13,601 bases of DNA from Pedobacter sp. UBA4863. GTDB taxonomy: Bacteria > Bacteroidota > Bacteroidia > Sphingobacteriales > Sphingobacteriaceae. Under the pieces are notes generated by a model. The model was not told the DNA's origin, did no database searches, and was given only the letters and a program-made list of their open reading frames with translations. Both the position numbers and the translations under genes were made by a program. Numbering within the stretch: the stretch's first letter is position 1; every line of letters begins with the position of its first letter. Of this stretch, positions 6,813-13,440 are shown in pieces. Location of the stretch: NCBI RefSeq assembly GCF_002399615.1, contig NZ_DHDZ01000038.1, forward strand, positions 67,493-81,093, given 5' to 3'.

Positions 6813-7374
6813 GTTAACCTTTAGAAAAGCCACAAAAAACGATGCTATTGCCATTACCGACTATCTGTTTCTAGCGATGGAAGAAATTGTTTACGAGTTT
6901 ATAGGCGAAAAAAACACCCAAAAAGCAAAGGATTTTTTGGTGCTATTTACTTCGCAAAGCGATAACCAATACAGTTACCAAAATTGCTGGCTTGCCGAAT
7001 TTGAAAATGAAATTATTGGCTGCGCTTGCCTATACAACGGTGCCGATTTATTAAAATTACGACAACCGGTTGTGGCTTTTGTGCAAAATAAGTACAACGC
7101 CAATTTTAACCCTGAATTAGAAACACAAGCCGGCGAAGTTTATTTAGATTGCATTAGTGTGCATCCAAAAACACAGGGCAAAGGTTTTGGATCACAATTT
7201 TTAAACTTTTTAATTAACCATTATGTTTACCAGCAAAATAAAACTATAGGTTTATTGGTTGATGATGACAATCCAAAAGCCAAAAAGTTGTATCTTAATT
7301 TAGGTTTTAAGAGTGTTGACAAAAAAACGTTGGTAGGTAAAAGTTTAGAGCATATGCAAATTAGCGCTACGTAA
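6805..7374 (+). CDS. GNAT-family N-acetyltransferase
   Basis: This 189-residue single-domain protein transfers an acetyl group from acetyl-CoA to an amine. The GNAT fold is evident: strand beta1 (LTFRKATKNDAIAI, 4-17), motif A with EVYLDCISVHPKTQGKGFG (111-129) containing the pyrophosphate-binding QGKGFG, and motif B with NPKAKKLYLNLGFK (156-169). The acceptor is not deducible. The ATG at 6805 lies inside the end of the preceding gene (8-base overlap), which implies translational coupling; a GTG at 6796 would add three residues and is less likely. No terminator follows directly; a repeat arm starts 21 bases after the stop. Confidence 0.88.
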   Translation: MDKLTFRKATKNDAIAITDYLFLAMEEIVYEFIGEKNTQKAKDFLVLFTSQSDNQYSYQNCWLAEFENEIIGCACLYNGADLLKLRQPVVAFVQNKYNANFNPELETQAGEVYLDCISVHPKTQGKGFGSQFLNFLINHYVYQQNKTIGLLVDDDNPKAKKLYLNLGFKSVDKKTLVGKSLEHMQISAT

Positions 7375-7395
7375 TCCCACTACCTCCCGCTCCAT

Positions 7396-7421
7396 TGTCA
7401 TGTTGTGCTTGTCGAAACATC
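7396..7421. repeat. Solo arm of TGTCATGTTG dispersed repeat
   Basis: Twenty-six bases beginning TGTCATGTTGTGCTTGTCG and ending GAAACATC match the left arm of the element at 8606-8665, with differences at only two or three positions. The two copies have the same orientation and bracket the AT-rich minus-strand gene. No right arm follows here, so it is a half-element. The remaining bases 7422-7529 are AT-rich and show no gene. Confidence 0.75.
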
Positions 7422-7529
7422 TTTTTAAATATTAATAATCACTCAAATCTTTAAAGATATTTGCAAAAATGCAACTAAAAATGTCTGACAAAATTGAATA
7501 GCTCTGGCATTTTAACTTGAATTTATAAT

Positions 7530-8504
7530 TCATAAACCTTCTACCATCAAAGACGCTACAAAATTTGCATCCATCCACTTCAAATTACCATTATCAAACG
7601 GATACCCAATTTTATCCATGGAAAAAACAATTTTATTATCTGCATGTCCTAAAATCGAATGTAAACGATATGCCTTTTTAAATTGTATTTCTCCATTCTC
7701 TATAAATTTTGGAAATATGCATGTATTTAAGACATCTCCATAATTCTGAACGCTTAAATATGTAAAACCTCCTATCTCTATTTTTTCCTTTACGTTGTTC
7801 TTAAAATAATCATCACATGCTAATCGAATCATATTGCCAAAAATATAATATCGGCTATCTCCCGAATCTTCAACCTTCATCATATTATAATTAATAAGCT
7901 TATAAAAATCAGAGATCAAATCTATTGCGAAATCAAACTGACCGATGACATATTTTAATTCATCAATAACATTATCAAAATCATACAGACAAATACAATT
8001 TATGTTCTTTAAAACATTCCACTCTCCACAATTAAAATAAACATCCTCCTCAACATTAAAGGTATCCTGATGTTTGACTTCATAAAAACACTTACCTATA
8101 TTTTCCACTAAATTATACAGGTCTCTTCTTTTTCTAAAGGTTCCATAAAACAACGCTTCACAATCAATTCCAAGTCTGGTAATTTTAATTTTCTCAGGAT
8201 AATGTTTATTATAAGACAAATCAGCCAACGATTCATATGGTTTATTAACATCTTCCTTTCGACATCTTAAGATCGTTCTTCCCTTAATATTTTCACATTG
8301 CAATGGTAAAAATTTAAAAAGCCTATTAAGGCTGAATTGAACTGTTTTAATCAACTTATCTCTATCATTGTTATTTAAATCAATTAAATCGACTGATGTA
8401 AATTTTTTAATATTTTCTAGCAACCTCTTGTAAAAATCTAAGTTTGGCCTCAAATCTTCCATTAAGTTTAACTTATATTCTTCTAAATCTCCAATTAATA
8501 TCAT
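7530..8504 (-). CDS. RES-domain-like protein (possible NAD+-degrading toxin), AT-rich
   Basis: This 324-residue protein gives no single textbook motif, but from about residue 75 the order of features follows the RES fold. TILRCRK (77-83) is the entry strand with its Arg. YESLADLSYN (90-99) and ITRLGIDCEALFYGTF (108-123) resemble the R-x-N...LFY segment, FYEV (140-143) offers the Glu, and Y219-D231 plus GGFTYLSVQN (245-254) resemble the last helix and the Y-x-S strand. RES proteins, named for Arg, Glu and Ser, deplete NAD+ by phosphorolysis or hydrolysis and usually pair with an Xre-type antitoxin; none is visible here. The first 75 residues are a helical extension. Sampled 60-base lines gave roughly 27-32% GC, against about 38-53% in neighbouring genes. 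Repeat arms flank it. The family call is inference from pattern memory. Confidence 0.5.
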   Translation of the reverse strand: MILIGDLEEYKLNLMEDLRPNLDFYKRLLENIKKFTSVDLIDLNNNDRDKLIKTVQFSLNRLFKFLPLQCENIKGRTILRCRKEDVNKPYESLADLSYNKHYPEKIKITRLGIDCEALFYGTFRKRRDLYNLVENIGKCFYEVKHQDTFNVEEDVYFNCGEWNVLKNINCICLYDFDNVIDELKYVIGQFDFAIDLISDFYKLINYNMMKVEDSGDSRYYIFGNMIRLACDDYFKNNVKEKIEIGGFTYLSVQNYGDVLNTCIFPKFIENGEIQFKKAYRLHSILGHADNKIVFSMDKIGYPFDNGNLKWMDANFVASLMVEGL

Positions 8505-8526
8505 ATCTTCTTTTTTTATATCATAT

Positions 8527-8534
8527 CAAAGATA
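8527..8534 (-). promoter_or_regulatory. Bacteroidota -7 box for the RES-like gene
   Basis: On the minus strand this reads TATCTTTG, a perfect TAnnTTTG, ending 22 bases before the ATG at 8504. An AGAAG sequence 4-5 bases before that ATG could act as a weak ribosome binding site. Together they suggest the gene has its own promoter and a leader of roughly 17 bases. No -33 TTTG at standard spacing is seen. Confidence 0.45.
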
Positions 8535-8605
8535 ATCAACCAATTTAATGATATTTCACTAGGGTACCAACTCAAAACATTGTTCAAAAACATACCGGAA
8601 ACCTA

Positions 8606-8665
8606 TGTCATGTTGAGCCTGTCGAAACATCATGCGCAAAAGTCTTCGATAAACTCAGACTGACA
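8606..8665. repeat. Inverted-repeat element TGTCA...TGACA, 60 bp
   Basis: The left arm TGTCATGTTGAGCCTGTCGA (8606-8625, running on to ACATC) and the right arm GTCTTCGATAAACTCAGACT followed by GACA (8642-8665) are imperfect inverted copies: TGTCA, TGAG and TCGAA match at the same spacing. This is the complete form of the half-element at 7396-7421. I recognise the arm as a common noncoding intergenic repeat of Bacteroidota. It lies in the 297-base gap between the divergently transcribed RES-like gene and hscA; the rest of that gap is AC-rich and shows no gene. Confidence 0.75.
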
Positions 8666-8786
8666 CAAACCGCTTACAACCCTACTCCTAAACAATCCAT
8701 CCAAAAAACTAAACAACCAACCACCCAAAAACCAACCTTTTTACAACATTCAAACATTCCAATCCCAAAAGCTTACAACATTATCG

Positions 8787-8794
8787 TAAATTTG
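8787..8794 (+). promoter_or_regulatory. Bacteroidota -7 box immediately before hscA
   Basis: TAAATTTG is a perfect TAnnTTTG but ends only 7 bases before the hscA ATG. If used, transcription would start at or within a few bases of the start codon, giving a leaderless or nearly leaderless mRNA. No -33 TTTG at usual spacing is seen. Confidence 0.45.
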
Positions 8795-8801
8795 TGGCCT
8801 T

Positions 8802-10661
8802 ATGGCAAAAATATCCATCAATCTGGCGACAGGTTCATTACAAAAAGAAGAAATTATAGTAGGCATTGATCTAGGCACAACCAACAGTTTGGTGGCTTTT
8901 ATCAATCCAGAGCAACAACCACAGGTAATTAATGATGCCGGAAAAGGTGTTTTGGTACCATCTGTAATACATTTTAACGAGCAAGGCGATGCTGAAATTG
9001 GTAACGAAGCGAAAGTATATCTTACCACCGACCCAACCAATACTATTTTTTCTGTAAAAAGATTATTGGGCCGTTCGTACAAAGATGTTGCTGAGCATAG
9101 TGATATTTTTAGCTACAAAATAATTGATGACGATAGTGATGCTTTAGTTAAAATTAAAGCAGGAGATAAATTTTACACGCCAATTGAGCTCTCTGCAGAG
9201 ATTTTAAAAGAATTGAAGGCTCGTGCAGAGCATTCGCTAAAAACGCCAGTAAACAGGGCGGTAATTACGGTTCCAGCCTATTTTAACGACAGCCAGCGCC
9301 AAGCCACCAGAGATGCGGGTAAATTGGCTGGACTGGATGTATTGCGCATTGTGAACGAACCTACCGCAGCAAGTTTGGCTTACGGTTTGGGCTTAGATCC
9401 ATCGCAACAAAAAAACATTGCCGTTTACGATTTGGGCGGTGGTACTTTTGATGTTTCTATTCTGCAAATACAAAATGGCATTTTCGAGGTATTAAGCACC
9501 CATGGCAATACTTTTTTAGGCGGCGATGATTTTGACCGTGCTATTTTTAATTATTGGATAGAAAAAAATCAGCTAGATGCTGCAACACTAGCCCAAGACA
9601 ATGTTTTAACACAGCGTTTACGCCTACAAGCCGAAGCTGCTAAAAAAGCGTTGACCACCCAAAACATCTACAACGAAAAACTGGGGGATATTTGGTGTAC
9701 GTTAGACAAACAAACTTTCGAAACCTTAATTGCTCCTAAAGTAAATGAAACCATCGAAGCTTGTAAATTAGCCCTAAAAGATGCCGATTTAAGTACGGCT
9801 GATATTGATGAAGTGGTATTAGTGGGAGGTTCTACCCGTACACCTTACGTTAAAAAAACAGTGAGCGACTTTTTTGGGAAGACACCCCAAGATAACATTA
9901 ACCCTGATGAAGTGGTAGCTTTAGGAGCTGCTGTACAGGCAGATATTTTAGCCGGCAACCGTTCAGACATTTTGTTGTTAGATGTTACTCCCCTATCCTT
10001 AGGAATTGAAACGATGGGCGGATTAATGGATGTCATTATTGCCCGTAATAGCAAAGTACCAACTAAGGCTGGTCGCCAATACACTACCTCCGTAGATGGA
10101 CAGGTAAACATGAAAATTTCGGTTTACCAAGGCGAACGCGATCTGGTAAAAGAAAACCGAAAATTGGCAGAATTTGATTTAAAAGGAATACCTGCAATGC
10201 CTGCAGGTTTGCCAAAGGTTGATATTAACTTTTTGCTTAATGCTGATGGTATTTTAACGGTTCAGGCTATTGAGCTACGTTCGGGGGTGAAACAAGAAAT
10301 CGAGGTTAAACCTAGCTACGGCTTAAGTGATGATACTGTAGAAAAAATGTTAATCGATAGTATTACCAATGCAAAGAGCGATGTAGAACAACGCATGCTG
10401 ATTGAAGCACGTAGCGAAGGCGAGCAACTAGTTTATACCGCAGAGCGATTTATAGAGAAGCACAAAGAATTACTTACAGCACTCGAAGTTGCTGAAACAC
10501 AGCGCTACATTGATAGTTTGAAAGAAGCTTTAGGCAGTGGCGATAAGGATAATATCCTTAAGAAAACAGACGAATTAAATGAGTTTACTCGTCCGTTTGC
10601 CGAAAGAGTAATGGACACGGCTATTGGTCAAGCAATGAAAGGCAAAAAAATAGACGAATAA
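8802..10661 (+). CDS. hscA: Hsp70-type chaperone HscA for Fe-S cluster assembly
   Basis: HscA is a cytoplasmic ATP-driven chaperone that helps move Fe-S clusters from scaffold proteins to clients. The 619-residue length equals the HscA class (616 in E. coli) rather than DnaK (638), and the DnaK-type Gly/Met-rich tail is absent. The ATPase domain shows GIDLGTTNS (21-29), VITVPAYFNDSQRQATRDAG (154-173), VNEPTAASLAYGLG (184-197), VYDLGGGTFDVS (208-219) and VVLVGGSTRTPYVKK (338-352). The linker LLLDVTPLSLG (391-401) leads to the substrate-binding domain. The N-terminal extension MAKISINLATGSLQKEE is HscA-like and supports this start. No hscB, fdx or isc gene is adjacent. A variant DnaK is the alternative, judged less likely. 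Confidence 0.87.
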   Translation: MAKISINLATGSLQKEEIIVGIDLGTTNSLVAFINPEQQPQVINDAGKGVLVPSVIHFNEQGDAEIGNEAKVYLTTDPTNTIFSVKRLLGRSYKDVAEHSDIFSYKIIDDDSDALVKIKAGDKFYTPIELSAEILKELKARAEHSLKTPVNRAVITVPAYFNDSQRQATRDAGKLAGLDVLRIVNEPTAASLAYGLGLDPSQQKNIAVYDLGGGTFDVSILQIQNGIFEVLSTHGNTFLGGDDFDRAIFNYWIEKNQLDAATLAQDNVLTQRLRLQAEAAKKALTTQNIYNEKLGDIWCTLDKQTFETLIAPKVNETIEACKLALKDADLSTADIDEVVLVGGSTRTPYVKKTVSDFFGKTPQDNINPDEVVALGAAVQADILAGNRSDILLLDVTPLSLGIETMGGLMDVIIARNSKVPTKAGRQYTTSVDGQVNMKISVYQGERDLVKENRKLAEFDLKGIPAMPAGLPKVDINFLLNADGILTVQAIELRSGVKQEIEVKPSYGLSDDTVEKMLIDSITNAKSDVEQRMLIEARSEGEQLVYTAERFIEKHKELLTALEVAETQRYIDSLKEALGSGDKDNILKKTDELNEFTRPFAERVMDTAIGQAMKGKKIDE

Positions 10662-10702
10662 CAAAAAATCCCTATCGAGCTCGATGGGGATTTTTTGTTA
10701 TT
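10657..10702. terminator. Bidirectional terminator spanning both stop codons
   Basis: Bases 10657-10678 and 10681-10702 form a 22-bp stem with a single G-U pair (10673/10686) around a two-base centre (GC). A-rich and T-rich flanks lie on both sides, so each strand ends in a T run. The hscA TAA (10659-10661) and the TAA of the convergent DUF2059 gene (complement of 10698-10700) both lie within the stem. Confidence 0.93.
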
Positions 10703-11144
10703 GAGCGAAAGCTTCTTTTATCATTCTCTCCAATTCAGGTTTATTCTCTTCCATTACTTTTTTTCCCATCTCTGCACCTTTTTGTGTTAAACCAGCTAAT
10801 TTGCTTGCAAATTTTTTACCAGTAGCCGATGAGTAAAATTTTGTCAGTTCTTTTAATTCTACTTCTGTGAATTCTTCGGCATACATTTTACCCAAACGAG
10901 GCTTTAGCACTTCGTAGTTAAAATACTTTTTCATAAAAGCTGTCATTACTTCTACAAATTTTTCTCTGTATTGTTCTGGCACAGTTCCTTTTTGGGCATT
11001 AAGCATGGTGCCTATAATTCCGTCAAAGCTAGCCTTAACTCCCGATACTTCAATAAATTCTTCTCCTGCCTTTATATGTTGTGCAGTTTGCGAAAAAGCC
11101 AAGCCTGGAAAAGCAATTAACATTGCTACTAATAATTTCTTCAT
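10698..11144 (-). CDS. Secreted DUF2059-domain protein
   Basis: This 148-residue protein has a signal peptide: MKK, a hydrophobic core at 4-17, and a likely cleavage after AFS (residues 16-18) before QT. The mature protein would be about 130 residues, helical, periplasmic and without a lipobox cysteine. The C-terminal half fits DUF2059: VLKPRLGKMYAEEFTEVELK (79-98) and FYSSATGKKF (103-112), followed by a helix ending the chain. Molecular function of the domain is not established to my knowledge. It converges on hscA and is divergent from the PH-domain pair, with 97 bases between the starts; a 16-bp palindrome lies 10 bases upstream of its ATG. Confidence 0.87.
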   Translation of the reverse strand: MKKLLVAMLIAFPGLAFSQTAQHIKAGEEFIEVSGVKASFDGIIGTMLNAQKGTVPEQYREKFVEVMTAFMKKYFNYEVLKPRLGKMYAEEFTEVELKELTKFYSSATGKKFASKLAGLTQKGAEMGKKVMEENKPELERMIKEAFAQ

Positions 11145-11153
11145 GTTTGTTGG

Positions 11154-11169
11154 TTGTATTGTAATACAA
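11154..11169. promoter_or_regulatory. 16-bp palindrome upstream of DUF2059 gene
   Basis: TTGTATT-GT-AATACAA is a perfect 7-bp inverted repeat with a 2-base spacer, located 10-25 bases before the DUF2059 start in the divergent intergenic region. The placement would suit an operator or a 5' leader hairpin, but there is no match to a site I know; chance in AT-rich DNA is possible. Confidence 0.3.
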
Positions 11170-11241
11170 GATAGTATAATTCTGAAAGGTATGGTATTAA
11201 CCCACTAGAATATTTATTTTAGCAATTCTAATTCTAGAAAC

Positions 11242-11772
11242 ATGCCACATTTCACCAACCACACTATAGACATACAACAGCTCCCTAAATACGAAGCAAC
11301 TTTATTAACTAAACCAGATCCAAAATATTGGAACATCATGGTCATTAACCTGGTGCTGTTCTTGGTATTTATGGGCACTGGGCTTACCTTTCTAATTCTT
11401 GTTAAAGCAGAAATTAAAGAGAATTGGTTTATCTGGACAGGTTTATTGCTTGCTTTTGTTGCTTTTTTGTTTTTGATATTCAGGCTTAGCTTTAAACGTA
11501 GAGGCTTTGCCTTAAGGGAAAAAGATGTGCTATATAAAAGTGGTATTATTGCCGAAACAACTACTATTGTGCCTTTAAACCGCATACAGCACGTGGCATT
11601 AAACGAAGGTTTTTTATCGCGGATGTTTCAACTTGGCACCTTACAAATTTATACCGCTGGTGGCAGCAGTGGCGAAATACGCATTGCAGGCATTCCCATA
11701 GCGCAGGCCAAAGCAATGAAAGAAGCCTTGATACAACGTTTAGCAATTCACCTAGAAACAGTAAGCGAATAA
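11242..11772 (+). CDS. Bacterial PH-domain membrane protein, YdbS-like (short partner)
   Basis: This 176-residue inner-membrane protein has two adjacent membrane segments (about 32-54 and 62-81) followed by one bacterial PH domain of the bPH_2/YdbS type (about 88-168). Its diagnostic strands include VLYKSGIIAETTTIVPLNRI (96-115) and LGTLQIYTAGG (131-141). The cytoplasmic tail is short. In other bacteria YdbS- and YdbT-like proteins are encoded as a pair, as here; proposed roles concern the envelope and, in Bacillus, resistance to peptide antibiotics, so a precise function cannot be stated. The next gene's ATG overlaps this stop by one base (TAATG), a standard coupling arrangement. No clear -7 box was found upstream. 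Confidence 0.85.
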   Translation: MPHFTNHTIDIQQLPKYEATLLTKPDPKYWNIMVINLVLFLVFMGTGLTFLILVKAEIKENWFIWTGLLLAFVAFLFLIFRLSFKRRGFALREKDVLYKSGIIAETTTIVPLNRIQHVALNEGFLSRMFQLGTLQIYTAGGSSGEIRIAGIPIAQAKAMKEALIQRLAIHLETVSE

Positions 11773-13283
11773 TGTCTGTAAATTTTAGCGAACCACAACG
11801 GCAATCTGCCGCCGGTATTATTACCTCGGTATTATATGCTATGCACCAAATTGTACGTGCCGTTATTATTCCTTTGGTAATTCTTGTTGTAAAATCTAAC
11901 AAAGAAGTTTTGGTATATACCAGTATTGGTTTTTTGTTTTTGGTGCTAATAGCAGTGATTTATGGCTATTTCCACTACCTAAATTTCACATTTTACTTAA
12001 ATACTACCAAGCAAGAGTTTGTGATAAACAAAGGTGTTTTTGGTCGGCAACATTTAACTATTCCCGTAGAAAAAATACAGCAAGTAAACATTAATCAGGG
12101 CTTTTTACAGAAACTAATTGGGGTTTATAGTTTGCAAATAGATACCGCGGGCTCGGACAGTAAAGAAGTAAGTATAAGCGCTGTTAATGGCCAAATTGCC
12201 TATGCCTTAAAAGAACATTTGTTAAATGGCGATACAAAGCAGACTACAGCAGTACAGCATAACCTTACACATCAGGATTTTGTGGCGCAAGAAATTCCTT
12301 TCCTAAAAATTAGCGCAGCCACATTATTAAAAATAGGGCTCACCAGTAATTATGGTCGTAGTTTTATACTTTTATTGGGCTTTGGCTATGCTGTTTTCCA
12401 TAATATAAAAGAATTGTTAAAAGCATTTGATAACGAACACGGGCAAGTAGAACAGTTTTTTAAAAGCGGTTTTACGCTTATCTCCATTAGTGTATTGTTC
12501 ATAGTTATCATCGCCATTTTACTTGCCACTAATGTAATACGCACTTTGGTAAAGTATTTCGATTTTCAAATAAGCAGACAAGAAAGATCATTGCTTATTT
12601 CTTTGGGTTTTTTAGCCAAGAAAAACACGTTGCTACACCCTAATAAAGTACAAGTAACCGAGTATAGCCAAAACTATTTGCAAAAGAAAATTGGTCTGTT
12701 TAACATGGCCTTAAAACAGGCACATGCAGGCAAAGAGCAATCGGAAAGCGAAATTAAGCGCAATAACATGGAAATACCGGGCTGTAGCCCTTTAGAAAAA
12801 GATGAGGTTTTAAGGGTGATATTGGGCAAAATACCGCAGGGCGGAACTCGCTACGCCCCCAACTTCCGTTTCATGAACTTACCTTTCTTTTTCAGTGTCT
12901 TATTGCCTTTAGCAGCCTACCTTATTTCCTTTCAGTTTATACCCGAAACAATAGCGTTTTATCCTTTAGCCATTATTTATGTTTTGGCAGTTTCGTTAAT
13001 GATCTACATTTCTTATACCAAGCACCGTATCACCGTTTCCGAAGATTTTATCATTAAACAAAGTGGTATTTGGGACATTTCGCAGGAGATTATCGAGCCT
13101 CATAAAATTCAGTCTATCAGTACTTGGCAATATCCTTGGCATAAAAGTTTAGATATTGGTCATGTTACTTTGCATACTGCTGCTGGCAATATTTCGTTTA
13201 ATTATGGCAATTACACCGAAATTAAACTGTTGGTGAATTGGTGGCTTTATCAGGTAGAAAGTAGGCAAAAAGATTGGATGTAA
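11772..13283 (+). CDS. Three-PH-domain membrane protein, YdbT-like (long partner)
   Basis: This 503-residue protein is built from three repeats of a membrane hairpin plus a PH domain. Hydrophobic pairs lie near 26-41/48-66, 196-210/233-256 and 369-388/392-414. PH domains lie near 73-150 (FVINKGVFGRQHLTIPVEKI, 83-102), 264-337 (LLISLGFLAKKNTLLHPNKV, 274-293) and 418-495 (FIIKQSGIWDISQEIIEPHK, 426-445). Each has the same hydrophobic 'GhhxxxxxxhxxxKhQ' arrangement as the PH domain of the upstream partner, so the family probably grew by internal duplication. The two proteins likely form one inner-membrane complex. Residues 318-345 between the second and third units are polar and charged. Role unknown beyond the YdbS/YdbT analogy. 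Confidence 0.85.
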   Translation: MSVNFSEPQRQSAAGIITSVLYAMHQIVRAVIIPLVILVVKSNKEVLVYTSIGFLFLVLIAVIYGYFHYLNFTFYLNTTKQEFVINKGVFGRQHLTIPVEKIQQVNINQGFLQKLIGVYSLQIDTAGSDSKEVSISAVNGQIAYALKEHLLNGDTKQTTAVQHNLTHQDFVAQEIPFLKISAATLLKIGLTSNYGRSFILLLGFGYAVFHNIKELLKAFDNEHGQVEQFFKSGFTLISISVLFIVIIAILLATNVIRTLVKYFDFQISRQERSLLISLGFLAKKNTLLHPNKVQVTEYSQNYLQKKIGLFNMALKQAHAGKEQSESEIKRNNMEIPGCSPLEKDEVLRVILGKIPQGGTRYAPNFRFMNLPFFFSVLLPLAAYLISFQFIPETIAFYPLAIIYVLAVSLMIYISYTKHRITVSEDFIIKQSGIWDISQEIIEPHKIQSISTWQYPWHKSLDIGHVTLHTAAGNISFNYGNYTEIKLLVNWWLYQVESRQKDWM

Positions 13284-13349
13284 AATAGAGGAATGACCAA
13301 TAATCAAATTTCAATTACCAAACAACGACCTACAGCAAGCAATAATTAA
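13284..13349. other. Short noncoding spacer after PH operon
   Basis: This is AT-rich sequence without a gene or a classical terminator; the hairpin-forming repeat that follows may end the operon transcript. Confidence 0.4.
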
Positions 13350-13440
13350 GTCGTCATTGCGATGAGTGTAACGAAGAGAAATCTAACGATTTTTGTATAA
13401 CATCATGGTGCTAGATTTCTCCTATCGTCGAAATGACGAC
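13350..13440. repeat. Palindromic dispersed element, GTCATTGCGA family, 91 bp
   Basis: The outer arms GTCGTCATTGCGA (13350-13362) and TCGAAATGACGAC (13428-13440) are inverted with one mismatch. A second, perfect 10-bp inverted pair, GAGAAATCTA (13376-13385) and TAGATTTCTC (13412-13421), lies inside. The RNA would fold into one long interrupted hairpin. It is the intact relative of the decayed element at 2897-3049, and no protein is encoded. Its position 67 bases after the PH operon and the symmetrical ends are typical of REP/MITE-like intergenic repeats. Confidence 0.8.

Noticed and set aside
8750..9082. 110-codon minus-strand frame, considered as an antitoxin for the RES-like gene
   Set aside because: It overlaps the conserved ATPase start of hscA in antisense and shows no helix-turn-helix pattern; it is a shadow of hscA.
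11564..11902. 112-codon minus-strand frame across the junction of the two PH genes
   Set aside because: Antisense to two well-supported, coupled genes; its translation is Cys/Arg-rich without domain character.
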